Source: Segatella maculosa DSM 19339 = JCM 15638 (GTDB lineage Bacteria > Bacteroidota > Bacteroidia > Bacteroidales > Bacteroidaceae). From it: a stretch of DNA of 64,000 nucleotides. Under the pieces are notes generated by a model. It saw only the letters and a list, made by a program, of their open reading frames with translations, made no database searches and was not told where the DNA came from. The stretch covers positions 62,001 to 126,000 of the forward strand of contig NZ_KB908321.1 of assembly GCF_000382385.1 (NCBI RefSeq), in the 5' to 3' direction. Position 1 is the first letter of the stretch. The number at the start of each line of letters is the position of its first letter. Made by a program: the position numbers and the translations under genes. Shown here piece after piece: positions 1 to 8,091 of the stretch.

Positions 1-520
1 TGTGGGAACGCAGTAGAATGTTCTTTGTTACGTCGTCAGGATTGCTTTGTTCGATGAAGAATGTGTCTTGCATGTCGCGTGCAGGGTGATCGGCAGCAAA
101 GTTGAGCATGGTGAACACGTGCTTGTCGTCATCGATTTCCGGACCGTCGGCCAACACAAACCCCATGCGTTGGAAGATGTCGATGATTTCGTTCTTGACG
201 ATGGTCAGAGGGTGACGTGCGCCTAACGGGATGGGGTAGGCTGTGCGAGTGAGGTCAAGGTCGTCGGTTTGGGTCTCGACTTGCGTGAGGCATTCTCTGA
301 GGCTGTTGATTTTATCGGTGGCAGCCTGCTTCAGTTCGTTGATTTTAATGCCGATATTCTTCTTTTGATCTGCAGCCACGTTGCGGAAGTCGGCCATTAG
401 TGCGTTTATCTCGCCTTTTTTACTGAGATATTTGAGGCGTAATTGCTCTACTTCATCTGCATTCTTGGCCGTCAGACTGCCTACTTCCTGCAGGAGAGTT
501 TCTATTTTTTCTAAAAGCAT
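1..520 (-). CDS. pheS: Phenylalanine-tRNA ligase alpha subunit, C-terminal part outside window
   Basis: PheS pairs with PheT in the alpha2beta2 enzyme that charges tRNA-Phe in the cytoplasm. The visible part begins at the ATG complementary to 518-520 and runs off the left edge, giving about 173 N-terminal residues. The first ~90 residues form the charged helical coiled coil that binds tRNA (starting MLLEKIETLLQEVG). The catalytic domain then opens with PLGARHPLT and the class II motif DHPARDMQDTFF, which is diagnostic of PheS. A TAnnTTTG promoter lies 27 bp upstream, so the gene heads its own transcript. Identification is firm. The active-site motifs 2 and 3 lie outside the window and could not be checked. 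Confidence 0.95.
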   Translation of the reverse strand, partial: MLLEKIETLLQEVGSLTAKNADEVEQLRLKYLSKKGEINALMADFRNVAADQKKNIGIKINELKQAATDKINSLRECLTQVETQTDDLDLTRTAYPIPLGARHPLTIVKNEIIDIFQRMGFVLADGPEIDDDKHVFTMLNFAADHPARDMQDTFFIEQSNPDDVTKNILLRSH

Positions 521-546
521 ATTTTTATCTTTTCGTTAGATGGTTG

Positions 547-554
547 CAAAGATA
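547..554 (-). promoter_or_regulatory. Bacteroidota -7 promoter box for pheS
   Basis: On the minus strand this reads TATCTTTG, a full match to the TAnnTTTG -7 consensus of the Bacteroidota primary sigma factor. It lies 27 bp before the pheS start codon, so the leader would be about 20 nt. Confidence 0.6.
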
Positions 555-648
555 AGGATTTTAATCGAGAACAAATAAGTGAAAATAATAATTTTGCTGT
601 AGGTTCGTATTTTTCCGAAGGTTTATTGGGTCAATCAAAATTTAATTG

Positions 649-656
649 TAATTTTG
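649..656 (+). promoter_or_regulatory. -7 promoter box for the DUF4348 lipoprotein / murB operon
   Basis: Reads TAATTTTG, a full TAnnTTTG match. The expected transcription start is near 662, after or on the GTG at 661. This favours the ATG at 697 as the start of the downstream gene. Confidence 0.5.
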
Positions 657-696
657 CAATGTGCTTGAGCGTGTATTATCACCTCGGCAAAAGAAT

Positions 697-1551
697 ATGA
701 AAAAGTTTGCTATAATTCTTGTTTTCTCTATCATCTTTGTGACTGCATTCATTTCGACAACAGGTTGTACGGACAAGAGACCAACGCCTTCAGACAGTGC
801 GGCCGTGGACTCGATACAGTCGGATTCGACTGCGGCCGACACGTTGGAAACACTGATAACGGAGCAGCCGATGCCAAAGTCAGCCGATGAACTATTTGAT
901 GATTTCTTCTTCAACTTCGCAGCAAACAGGAAACTGCAACGTAAACGCATTCATTTTCCGTTGCCAATCTATCGGGATGGAAAGGTTGAGAAGACGATTC
1001 GGAAAGGCGAATGGAAGACAGACAACTTCTTCATGCGACAGGATTTTTATACGTTGATATTTGATAATGCCAAGCAGATGCAGGTTGTCAAGGACACAAC
1101 CATCGGACATGTCGTTGTGGAGAAAATCTACTTCAAGACAAAGACCGTCAAACAGTATCTTTTTAACAGGGTCAATGGTGAGTGGTTGCTGACTTCTATC
1201 AATTTCAAGCACATGTATCAGAATAGTAATGCCTCGTTTCTTGCGTTTTATCAAAGGTTTGCGGCAGACTCGGCCTTCCAGATTCAGAGTGTGAACGACC
1301 CGCTGAAGTTTGTCGGCCCCGATCCGGATAATGATTTCGCTACGACATCGGGAACGCTATTGCCTGAACAATGGTCTTCTTTTGCACCGGAATTGCCTCG
1401 CGACTTGATCTATAATATCATTTATGGGCAAAAATATGTGACCAGCGATCAAAAGATATTCGTCATTCGCGGTATTGCCAATGGCTTGGAAACGGAGTTG
1501 ACGTTCAAACGTCGCGGTGGAAAGTGGAAATTGACAAAACTATCTATGTAG
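697..1551 (+). CDS. DUF4348-type lipoprotein
   Basis: Predicted outer-membrane or periplasmic lipoprotein of 284 residues. A basic n-region and hydrophobic stretch (MKKFAIILVFSIIFVTAF) lead to a lipobox ending TTGC near residue 24. A Ser/Thr/Asp-rich linker follows, then a globular domain from about residue 65 opening SADELFDDFFFNFAANRK. I recognise this as the Bacteroidota DUF4348 family, whose function is unknown. An in-frame GTG at 661 would add 12 residues ahead of the signal peptide and lies at the predicted transcription start, so the ATG at 697 is preferred. murB follows 18 bp downstream on the same strand and is probably co-transcribed, which would link the protein to the envelope. 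The family assignment is from memory of the motif, not a search. Confidence 0.75.
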   Translation: MKKFAIILVFSIIFVTAFISTTGCTDKRPTPSDSAAVDSIQSDSTAADTLETLITEQPMPKSADELFDDFFFNFAANRKLQRKRIHFPLPIYRDGKVEKTIRKGEWKTDNFFMRQDFYTLIFDNAKQMQVVKDTTIGHVVVEKIYFKTKTVKQYLFNRVNGEWLLTSINFKHMYQNSNASFLAFYQRFAADSAFQIQSVNDPLKFVGPDPDNDFATTSGTLLPEQWSSFAPELPRDLIYNIIYGQKYVTSDQKIFVIRGIANGLETELTFKRRGGKWKLTKLSM

Positions 1552-1569
1552 CGGGAAAGGCTTCGTGCG

Positions 1570-2586
1570 ATGAAAGATTTGAAAGATTATAGGCTTCTGA
1601 AGCATAATACATTCGGTATTGATGTGTCGTGTAAACGTTTCTTGGAATATGCCTCTGTCGATGAAGCCATGGAATTGACTGCGTCTTTGACGGAGGAAGA
1701 TGACCCTCTGCTGATCATCGGTGAAGGAAGTAATCTGCTGTTAAAGGGGGATTATCCGGGAACCGTGATTCATTCGGCCGTTCATGGTATTGAAGTGCAG
1801 CCAACCACCGATGGATATTGGTTGTTGCGTTGCGGCTCGGGTGAGCTTTTCGACGATGTCGTGGCTTATGCCGTAGCGCACGGATATTATGGAATGGAAA
1901 ATCTTTCGCTGATTCCGGGCGAAGTGGGAGCAAGTGCGGTTCAGAATATCGGTGCATACGGTGTTGAGGCTAAAGACTTTATCGTCGAAGTGGAGGCTGT
2001 CGAAATTGTAACCGGAAGGATTGTGAAGTTCACGAACACCGAATGTGAATATGGTTATCGTCAAAGCAAGTTCAAACATGATTGGAAAGAGCATTTTCTG
2101 ATGACCCATGTTACCTATCGACTGTCAAGCACATTCAATCCAAAATTAAGTTATGGCAACATTTGTTCCAAACTTGCAGAAAAGCATATTAAGAACCCGA
2201 CAGCCGAGGAATTACGAAATGTAATTATTGAAATCAGACAAGAGAAACTTCCCGACCCGAAGATTATCGGTAATGCCGGTAGTTTTTTCATGAATCCCAT
2301 AGTTGATGAAGCTAAATATAAGGAGCTGTCGGCCGTTTACCCACAGATGCCATTTTACCGTATATCCGAGAATGCATATAAAATTCCGGCAGGTTGGATG
2401 ATTGAACAGTGTGGTTGGAAAGGCAAAACATTGGGAAAGGCCGGCGTCTATGAGAAGCAAGCATTGGTGTTGGTCAACCTCGGAGGGGCAACGGGAGAAG
2501 AAATTATTGCACTTTATCATGCCGTTCAGCATGATGTCAAAGCACGTTTTGGTATAGCAATAAATCCGGAGGTGAACATACGATGA
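1570..2586 (+). CDS. murB: UDP-N-acetylenolpyruvoylglucosamine reductase
   Basis: MurB is the FAD enzyme that uses NADPH to reduce UDP-GlcNAc-enolpyruvate to UDP-MurNAc, the second committed step of peptidoglycan synthesis. The 338-residue protein shows the FAD-binding GEGSNLLL near residue 50, the LIPGEVGASAVQNIGAYG segment, YRQSKFK, the catalytic-serine motif GNAGSFFMNP and a C-terminal INPEVNIR carrying the conserved glutamate. The presence of the YRQS stretch and the length indicate a type I MurB like that of E. coli. Its stop overlaps the start of the next gene by 4 bp (ATGA), so the two are translationally coupled. Confidence 0.96.
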   Translation: MKDLKDYRLLKHNTFGIDVSCKRFLEYASVDEAMELTASLTEEDDPLLIIGEGSNLLLKGDYPGTVIHSAVHGIEVQPTTDGYWLLRCGSGELFDDVVAYAVAHGYYGMENLSLIPGEVGASAVQNIGAYGVEAKDFIVEVEAVEIVTGRIVKFTNTECEYGYRQSKFKHDWKEHFLMTHVTYRLSSTFNPKLSYGNICSKLAEKHIKNPTAEELRNVIIEIRQEKLPDPKIIGNAGSFFMNPIVDEAKYKELSAVYPQMPFYRISENAYKIPAGWMIEQCGWKGKTLGKAGVYEKQALVLVNLGGATGEEIIALYHAVQHDVKARFGIAINPEVNIR

Positions 2587-3350
2587 AAGTCGTTTTATTG
2601 GGGACAGGTACTTCGCAGGGAGTTCCGGTGTTGGGATGTGATTGTGAAGTATGCAAAAGTTCCGACCTACATGACCAACGGCTGCGGTCTTCAGCTTTAA
2701 TAGAAACAGCTTCCACACGTGTGTTGATTGATTGTGGCCCAGATTTCAGGACACAGATGCTGAAACAGCCTTTCCGAAAGATTGATGCTGTGTTGTTGAC
2801 GCATATACACTACGACCATGTAGGAGGTATTGATGACTTGCGACCTTATTGTAGATTCGGGGATATCAATCTCTATGCTGATGCAAGTGTCGTTCAGGGT
2901 TTACGCCATAATATGCCTTATTGTTTCCCAACCGAAGGCACATTGTATCCCGGAGTCCCGAGATTGAATTTGCATGAGATAGAAGCCCATAAGCCAATAT
3001 CTATCGGCGATATGGATATTATACCCGTAAGGGTGATGCATGGTCAACTACCTATCCTCGGATTTAGGATAGGGAAATTGGCCTATATTACGGATATGAA
3101 GTATATGGAAGAAACGGAATATCCCTATTTAAATGGGATAGAGGTTTTGGTTGTTAATGCCTTGCGGTGGAAACGGGAACATCACAGCCATCAGTTGGTA
3201 GATGATGCCATCGCTTTTTCCCAAAAAATCGGTGCCAAACGTACGTCTCTCATTCATATGACACACGAGATAGGCTTGCATGCGGATGCAAACCGTTTGT
3301 TGCCGGAAGGTATCAAATTTGGGTATGATGGAGAAATCATCACGGTCTGA
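2583..3350 (+). CDS. MBL-fold metallo-hydrolase (PhnP / RNase Z-like)
   Basis: A 255-residue metallo-beta-lactamase-fold hydrolase. The zinc-binding motif HIHYDHVGG lies near residue 65. Earlier GTGTSQGVPVLGCDCEVC has a CxCxxC cluster like that of PhnP cyclic phosphodiesterases. The later metal ligands are likely in VMHGQLPILGFR, YITDMKYM and the C-terminal IHMTHEIG. Family members cleave cyclic or phosphodiester substrates; the substrate here is not evident, and no phn genes are nearby. The start overlaps murB by 4 bp. The stop codon overlaps the end of a convergent gene by 11 bp, leaving no room for a terminator between them. Confidence 0.85.
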   Translation: MKVVLLGTGTSQGVPVLGCDCEVCKSSDLHDQRLRSSALIETASTRVLIDCGPDFRTQMLKQPFRKIDAVLLTHIHYDHVGGIDDLRPYCRFGDINLYADASVVQGLRHNMPYCFPTEGTLYPGVPRLNLHEIEAHKPISIGDMDIIPVRVMHGQLPILGFRIGKLAYITDMKYMEETEYPYLNGIEVLVVNALRWKREHHSHQLVDDAIAFSQKIGAKRTSLIHMTHEIGLHADANRLLPEGIKFGYDGEIITV

Positions 3351-3585
3351 ACTTGCGATAGAGTTTCCAGCCTAAAATAATACCATCAAGCACACTAGCT
3401 CCGGTGTTGATAATTCCTGAGATACGCTGTGAAGGGCTTGTGTTCTTTGTACGGTTCCCTGACGAGTGAAAGAGATCGCCCCAAAGACTCCTTATCTTTT
3501 GGTCTTCTTTGAGGATATCATCGCGTAATTTTTCTCTACGCAACTTGATATCGTTAAGAGATTTATATTCAGCAACTGTTTCCAT
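3340..3585 (-). CDS. Small charged protein of unknown function, end of YtxH operon
   Basis: An 81-residue protein, highly charged at its N-terminus (ETVAEYKSLNDIKLRREKLR) and likely helical there, with a short, weakly hydrophobic C-terminal segment around SVLDGIILGWKLYRKF. I do not recognise a family. It starts 3 bp after the stop of the holin-X gene upstream, so it is the third gene of a compact operon with two membrane-associated small proteins. Its 3' end overlaps the convergent MBL hydrolase gene by 11 bp. It may be an accessory of the YtxH/holin-X pair, but that is inference from position only. Confidence 0.7.
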   Translation of the reverse strand: METVAEYKSLNDIKLRREKLRDDILKEDQKIRSLWGDLFHSSGNRTKNTSPSQRISGIINTGASVLDGIILGWKLYRKFRP

Positions 3586-3588
3586 GAA

Positions 3589-3939
3589 TTACTTGTTAAA
3601 AAAGAGAAGGGCTAAAAAACGAACTAAGGGCCGCTCAATCCATTGGTGCCTGAACAGTATACAAAGCATAAGCATCAATAGGTAGAAACCTCCCACAATA
3701 CAGAACGCTGCTACGTTACCCAAACTCGAACTAAGTGCAAATGCGGCAGCAAAACTCAGATAAATGAGTGCCAGCATCAGCAGGACGACAAAGATTGCGG
3801 AGATAGTGATTGCCGTTAGTAATCGAACAATCTTTTCGAACACATCAAGCTTCAGAGATTCGGTCTGAAGCTCAATGTAGTGTTTCGACACCTCAATGAG
3901 TTGTCCTATGGTTTCGATATTCTTATCGTTAGAAAACAT
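3589..3939 (-). CDS. Holin-X / DUF1469-like small membrane protein
   Basis: A 116-residue inner-membrane protein. An amphipathic N-terminal helix (about residues 1-38) is followed by two strongly hydrophobic segments, roughly residues 40-70 (ITISAIFVVLLMLALIYLSF) and 78-97 (NVAAFCIVGGFYLLMLML), and a basic tail. This layout is that of the phage-holin-like Holin-X family found on bacterial chromosomes, which is not evidence of phage origin. It lies between the YtxH-like gene (4 bp upstream) and a small unknown gene (3 bp downstream). YtxH plus holin-X pairs are common in Bacteroidota and are usually linked to envelope or stress functions. Confidence 0.8.
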   Translation of the reverse strand: MFSNDKNIETIGQLIEVSKHYIELQTESLKLDVFEKIVRLLTAITISAIFVVLLMLALIYLSFAAAFALSSSLGNVAAFCIVGGFYLLMLMLCILFRHQWIERPLVRFLALLFFNK

Positions 3940-3943
3940 ACAA

Positions 3944-4165
3944 TCAATCTGTTACTGTTTCCGGTGCAGCATCTTTGATGTCGTCGACCAAATCTTCCAC
4001 ATCCTTTCGTGTGAGTTTGATGTTATGCCTTTTGCAGAAATCATCAACAGCATCTGTGATTTTACTACGTGTGTCTGTTCCCTTTTCCGGGGCCATCAGC
4101 AATCCAAGAGCAGCACCGGCTATAGTTCCGCCGATAAAAGCTCCAATGTAACCTAAAGTTTTCAT
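3944..4165 (-). CDS. YtxH-domain protein
   Basis: A 73-residue protein. It opens with a glycine-rich hydrophobic helix (LGYIGAFIGGTIAGAALGLL) followed directly by MAPEKGTDTRSKI, the hallmark GxxxGxxxGxLxAPxxG(K/E) pattern of YtxH. A charged amphipathic tail of about 40 residues follows. In Bacillus the family is a general-stress protein; its molecular role is unknown. This is the first gene of a three-gene minus-strand operon with a TATATTTG promoter about 65 bp upstream. Confidence 0.9.
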   Translation of the reverse strand: MKTLGYIGAFIGGTIAGAALGLLMAPEKGTDTRSKITDAVDDFCKRHNIKLTRKDVEDLVDDIKDAAPETVTD

Positions 4166-4231
4166 ACGCTCAATATTTAATTGTTAGACATAATAATATA
4201 ATACATTGATCAATACAGACCAATATTAAGG

Positions 4232-4239
4232 CAAATATA
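4232..4239 (-). promoter_or_regulatory. -7 promoter box for the YtxH operon
   Basis: Reads TATATTTG on the minus strand, a full TAnnTTTG match, 67 bp before the YtxH start. It is divergent from the SPOR gene promoter. Confidence 0.55.
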
Positions 4240-4354
4240 ATAAATGTTTTGTAAGTATGCAATGAAATCTATTTCCTTTTTGTTATTTTTTATGTATTTC
4301 TTTGATTTAACAAACTTTATGCGCGTTCTTCGCTATTTATTGTGATATATTTTG

Positions 4355-4362
4355 TACTTTCG
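4355..4362 (+). promoter_or_regulatory. -7 promoter box for the SPOR lipoprotein gene
   Basis: Reads TACTTTCG, one mismatch from TAnnTTTG, 43 bp upstream of the ATG in an AT-rich intergenic region. No other match was seen closer to the gene. Confidence 0.45.
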
Positions 4363-4404
4363 CAACAATAAAATTTAAGTCTAATTTCAATAAATAGGAG
4401 AATT

Positions 4405-4893
4405 ATGAAAAAAACTTTGGTATTATGTATAGGTCTTTGTTCTGCTTTTGTTTTCACGGGTTGTAAGTCAAGTGAAAGTGCATATAAGAAAGCTTACGAA
4501 AAAGCTCAAGCTCAAGCGAACACACAGCAAGCCGAAGAACCACAAACGACTGCTCCCGTTGTGACTCCCTTGGAACAAAGACCGGTAACCGAGACAACCG
4601 TTATGGATAATACGGATAATGCCGTTGTTCGTCAAGAAAACTTCTCGGTTATAGGTGGTCCTAATGTCAGAAGTTTTGGTGTGGTAGTTGGATCGTTCTC
4701 ATTGAAAGCTAATGCAGAGGGACTTCAGAATACACTGAAGAGTGCAGGTTACGATGCCTCTATCATCTATAACAGCGAGCGTAACATGTATCGTGTTGTG
4801 GCAACTTCATTTGATAACAAGAACGATGCTGTCAGAAGTCGCGACGCTTTGCGCTCAAAATATGCTGACGCTTGGTTGCTTTTTAAGAAGTAG
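4405..4893 (+). CDS. SPOR-domain lipoprotein
   Basis: A 162-residue predicted lipoprotein. The signal peptide MKKTLVLCIGLCSAFVF ends in a lipobox FTGC near residue 20. A Gln/Ala/Thr-rich linker runs to about residue 85. A C-terminal SPOR domain follows, from RSFGVVVGSFSLKANAE to DAWLLFKK, with the typical YRVVATSFDNKNDAVRSRDAL core. SPOR domains bind glycan strands stripped of stem peptides at division sites, so the protein probably sits at the septum or generally on peptidoglycan. A good AGGAG-like sequence precedes the ATG, unusual for this genome. ruvX begins 43 bp downstream on the same strand. Confidence 0.88.
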   Translation: MKKTLVLCIGLCSAFVFTGCKSSESAYKKAYEKAQAQANTQQAEEPQTTAPVVTPLEQRPVTETTVMDNTDNAVVRQENFSVIGGPNVRSFGVVVGSFSLKANAEGLQNTLKSAGYDASIIYNSERNMYRVVATSFDNKNDAVRSRDALRSKYADAWLLFKK

Positions 4894-4936
4894 ACCAAGT
4901 AAGTAGATATTCTCTGGAAACGAGAGGCATATCTAT

Positions 4937-5365
4937 ATGGCACGTATATTGGCCATAGATTACGGTAAAAAGCGTACGGGCCTGGCTGTGACCGATCCAT
5001 TAAAGATTATAGCAAATGGGTTGGCCACAGTTTCTACAGCGGGATTGATTGATTATCTAAAGGATTATATCGCGAAAGAACAAGTAGAGCGTATCGTGAT
5101 TGGGAGGCCTCTGCAATTGAATGGAAGTCCGAGTGAGAATCTTGCAAGAGTTGAACGATTTGTCAATCGTTGGCGTAAGGTGATGCCGGAGATACCTATC
5201 GATTATTTTGATGAACGCTTTACATCGTCATTGGCACATCAGGTTATTTTAGATAGTGGCGTCAAAAAGAAGGTGCGCAGGGAGAACAAAGGATTGGTAG
5301 ACGAAATCTCTGCAACGATCATACTGCAAGACTATATGCAGTACAGAACCTCGGTACTTAAATAA
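4937..5365 (+). CDS. ruvX: Putative pre-16S rRNA nuclease / Holliday junction resolvase-like YqgF
   Basis: RuvX/YqgF is an RNase H-fold nuclease that completes 5' maturation of 16S rRNA and was first proposed as a Holliday junction resolvase. The 142-residue protein has the usual length. It shows the first catalytic Asp in ILAIDYGKKRTGLAVTDP, then IVIGRPLQLNGSPSE, DERFTSSLA and the second acidic site in GLVDEISATIILQDYM. def begins 15 bp downstream, so the two are in one operon with the SPOR gene and the TPR gene that follows. Confidence 0.94.
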   Translation: MARILAIDYGKKRTGLAVTDPLKIIANGLATVSTAGLIDYLKDYIAKEQVERIVIGRPLQLNGSPSENLARVERFVNRWRKVMPEIPIDYFDERFTSSLAHQVILDSGVKKKVRRENKGLVDEISATIILQDYMQYRTSVLK

Positions 5366-5380
5366 GAAGAAGATAACAGA

Positions 5381-5944
5381 ATGATATTACCTATATATAT
5401 ATATGGACAGCCTGTCTTGCGAAAAGTGGCGAAGGATATAACTCCGGACTATCCCAATCTCAAGGAACTTATCGCAGATATGTTTGAATCATTGATGGCG
5501 AGTAATGGTATTGGATTGGCTGCCCCACAAATAGGCAAGGACATTCGGTTGGTCGTTATTGATTTAGATGTCTTGAGCGATGATCTCCCCGAGTATAAAG
5601 GCTTCCGAAAAGCGTTTATCAATGCACACATCATAGAATTTGATGAATCTTCTCCCAAGGAAACAATGGAAGAAGGTTGTCTTTCGTTACCGGGACTCTC
5701 TGAGCGTGTGACGCGTCCGACACGTATCCATGTGAAGTATCAAGATGAAGATTTTGTCGAACATGACGAGTGGGTCGAAGGTTATTTAGCACGCGTCATG
5801 CAACATGAGTTCGACCATTTGGATGGAAAGATGTTCATCGACCACCTCCCACCTTTCCGCAAACAGATGATTGTCGGCAAACTGAAAGCCATGTTGAAAG
5901 GAAAGGTCAGCTGTGCTTATCGCACGAAAGTCGTGTGCAAGTAA
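5381..5944 (+). CDS. def: Peptide deformylase
   Basis: Removes the N-formyl group from nascent proteins in the cytoplasm. All three motifs are present in the 187-residue protein: [10 protein letters not shown] (motif 1), EEGCLSLPG with the metal-binding cysteine (motif 2), and QHEFDHLDG with the two metal-binding histidines and catalytic glutamate (motif 3). Length and spacing are normal for the iron-dependent enzyme. It lies 15 bp after ruvX and 10 bp before the TPR gene. Confidence 0.97.
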   Translation: MILPIYIYGQPVLRKVAKDITPDYPNLKELIADMFESLMASNGIGLAAPQIGKDIRLVVIDLDVLSDDLPEYKGFRKAFINAHIIEFDESSPKETMEEGCLSLPGLSERVTRPTRIHVKYQDEDFVEHDEWVEGYLARVMQHEFDHLDGKMFIDHLPPFRKQMIVGKLKAMLKGKVSCAYRTKVVCK

Positions 5945-5954
5945 GTTTCCGACA

Positions 5955-7922
5955 ATGTTGAGGCGCCTACTAATTCTAATCACCTTTTCTTTTACTGTGC
6001 ATGCTGTAGGCCTTGCACAGTACAACACACAGCGTTTGCTTGACGTAAGTGCGACGGCCTTAGACAATAAAGACTTTGTGGTCGTTATCCAATATTGCAA
6101 CAACATCATTTCCAACCGCCCCAATCTCTACAAGGCATGGTTTTATCGGGGCGTAGCCAAGCATTGCTTAGGCGATTATACGGGGGCCGAAGAGGACTAC
6201 AATCAGGCTGTAAAACTCAATCCTTATGTGCACGAACTCTTTCGTGAACGGGCCAATAACCGAATGTCTCTGAAGACATACGACCTTGCTACCGAAGATT
6301 ACAGTCGTGCCATTGCGCTGTCCCCCGACAATAAGGAATATTGGTTCAACCGGGCCTTGTCGCGCTATTATCAAAAGGACGTGAAACAGACTCGCCAAGA
6401 CCTGCAATACATTCTGAAGCGATGGCCCACTTTGCCCAACACCTATGCCCTGATGACAGAAACCTATCTGAATGCCAACGACACACTGAATGCGCGTCGA
6501 TGGGTGGAGAAGACATTGAAAGTCAATCCCTACGATGGCAACTCTTGGTCGATATTGGGCCGTCTTTGCCTGCGAAGGAATAATTGGAACAAGGCCGAAC
6601 AGGCTTTCAGTCAGGCCATACACTATACGCCCAACGTGGTCAACAACTACACCTATCGGGCGATGTGCCGGGTAAACCTGAACCGCTTGGGGCAGGCGAT
6701 GGACGACTTCGACAAGGCTATCGAAATGGACCCCAACAGTTTCCTTGCCCACTACAACCGCGGACTGTTAGGTGTTACCGTAGGCGACGACAACAAGGCC
6801 ATCAGAGACTTCAGCTTTGTCTTGCGCTTGGAACCCAACAACCTTCAGGCCTTATACAACCGTGCCCTGCTGCTTGACAGGGTGGGGAACTATACCGAGG
6901 CCATAGCCGATTATTCCCGCGTCATCAATAAGTTTCCCAACTTTTGGGCAGGCCTGTTGAACCGTGCCAAGTGCTATCGCCATTTGGGCATGACGGCCAA
7001 GGCCGAGCTCGACGAGTTCCGTGTGCTCAAGGCACAGATGAACAAGCATCTGGGCATTCAGCAACGCTGGAGCAAGGAGAAGTTGCGTCAAGTAAGGAAG
7101 ATGAACGACTTCGACATCGAGAAATACGACCGCTGGATCGTCCTTGGCGAAGAAGTTTCGACCCCGCAGTATTCAAGCAATATCCGGGGATATATCCAGA
7201 ATCGTCGGGTGTCTACCGATTACATGCCGATGTATTTCCTGTCCTATCAATCCTACACCAACGGGGTGAACGATTATCAGGTGTCGAGTAAAGAGGTCGA
7301 TGGGTTCAACGAACGGCAGGCACCCTTGTACAAGCTCTACGTCACTTGCCGTACGGTTCCGGCCAACGAGCAGCAAGCCAAGCAATATTTCCGTTTGATA
7401 GAGCGTCTTTCCGAGCGCATCAATAAGTTCTCCGACCCGAAAGCACTGCCTTCACTGTTGTTGCAGCGGGCTGTGGCCTATACGGCAACCTACGATTACG
7501 CGGACGCCTTGAACGACCTTTCTGCCTGCATCGAGCAAGACTCCACCCTCTCCATGGCCTATTGGCAACGGGCGGCCTGCCTCATCCTGTCCGCCAATAA
7601 CGAAAATACCACAGCATCGGACGAGTTGGTCATCAAGAAAGCCATCGATGATTTGAAAAAGGCGATGGCACTCAATGCCGATAATCCCTACCTGCACTAC
7701 GATTTAGGCAATGCCTATGCCTTGCAGAAAGATTATGCCCGTGCGATGGTCTACTACGACAAGGCCCTAAAGCTCGATAGTCGTATCGCCGAGGCCTATT
7801 ACAACCGTGGCCTCGTCAAGATAGCCCTACAGCAACAGATCGAAGGGCTCAAAGACCTTGGCAAAGCAGGTGAACTTGGCCTCTACGATGCCTATGGAGT
7901 GATAAAGCAGGTAGAAAAGTGA
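5955..7922 (+). CDS. Large secreted tetratricopeptide-repeat protein
   Basis: A 655-residue protein exported by an N-terminal signal peptide (MLRRLLILITFSFTVHAVGLAQ, cleavage likely after GLAQ). Two TPR arrays are visible. The first runs from about residue 20 to 345 with repeats such as AWFYRGVAKHCLGDYTGAEE and LAHYNRGLLGVTVGDDNKA. The second spans about 490-650 (AYWQRAAC, YLHYDLGNAYALQKDYARA, AEAYYNRGLVKIALQQQ). A non-repeat middle domain of about 140 residues lies between. The ATG at 5955 is chosen because it gives a clean signal peptide and clears def; an in-frame ATG at 5913 would overlap def and add a basic extension. The role is unknown; TPR arrays are protein-binding scaffolds. It is the last gene of the operon and is followed by a strong hairpin terminator. 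Confidence 0.85.
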   Translation: MLRRLLILITFSFTVHAVGLAQYNTQRLLDVSATALDNKDFVVVIQYCNNIISNRPNLYKAWFYRGVAKHCLGDYTGAEEDYNQAVKLNPYVHELFRERANNRMSLKTYDLATEDYSRAIALSPDNKEYWFNRALSRYYQKDVKQTRQDLQYILKRWPTLPNTYALMTETYLNANDTLNARRWVEKTLKVNPYDGNSWSILGRLCLRRNNWNKAEQAFSQAIHYTPNVVNNYTYRAMCRVNLNRLGQAMDDFDKAIEMDPNSFLAHYNRGLLGVTVGDDNKAIRDFSFVLRLEPNNLQALYNRALLLDRVGNYTEAIADYSRVINKFPNFWAGLLNRAKCYRHLGMTAKAELDEFRVLKAQMNKHLGIQQRWSKEKLRQVRKMNDFDIEKYDRWIVLGEEVSTPQYSSNIRGYIQNRRVSTDYMPMYFLSYQSYTNGVNDYQVSSKEVDGFNERQAPLYKLYVTCRTVPANEQQAKQYFRLIERLSERINKFSDPKALPSLLLQRAVAYTATYDYADALNDLSACIEQDSTLSMAYWQRAACLILSANNENTTASDELVIKKAIDDLKKAMALNADNPYLHYDLGNAYALQKDYARAMVYYDKALKLDSRIAEAYYNRGLVKIALQQQIEGLKDLGKAGELGLYDAYGVIKQVEK

Positions 7923-7934
7923 GGTCCTAAAAGC

Positions 7935-7992
7935 CCCCGGCCTCCCCAAGGGAGGGGGGAAACACCCACCCCAGCCCTCCCCAAGGGAGGGA
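7935..7992. repeat. Twin copies of a G/C-rich cctccccaaggga element
   Basis: The 13-bp string cctccccaaggga occurs twice, at about 7941 and 7976 (35 bp apart), each copy able to fold on itself (ccctcccc facing ggggaggg). It lies between the TPR stop and the terminator. A related cctccc/ggggagg pair recurs at 17651-17678 behind cydB. Confidence 0.5.
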
Positions 7993-8041
7993 GTCCGAGC
8001 TTGCGGGCAAATCATAATTATGAATTATAAATTAAAAAAGG

Positions 8042-8075
8042 ACGGGCCTTGCGGATAGTTATCCGCAAGGCCCGT
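8042..8075 (+). terminator. Strong hairpin terminator after the TPR gene
   Basis: A perfect 16-bp stem (8042-8057 with 8060-8075; acgggccttgcggata and its complement) with a minimal loop, followed by tcttt. It can act in both directions because the ABC permease operon converges on this region. Confidence 0.75.
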
Positions 8076-8091
8076 TCTTTATGTAGGAGAA

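Noticed and set aside
661..696. GTG start extending the DUF4348 lipoprotein by 12 residues
   Set aside because: It lies at the predicted transcription start and would put an arginine-rich extension ahead of the signal peptide.
3589..3939. Phage holin as evidence of a prophage
   Set aside because: Holin-X-like proteins are common chromosomal genes beside YtxH. No other phage genes are present.
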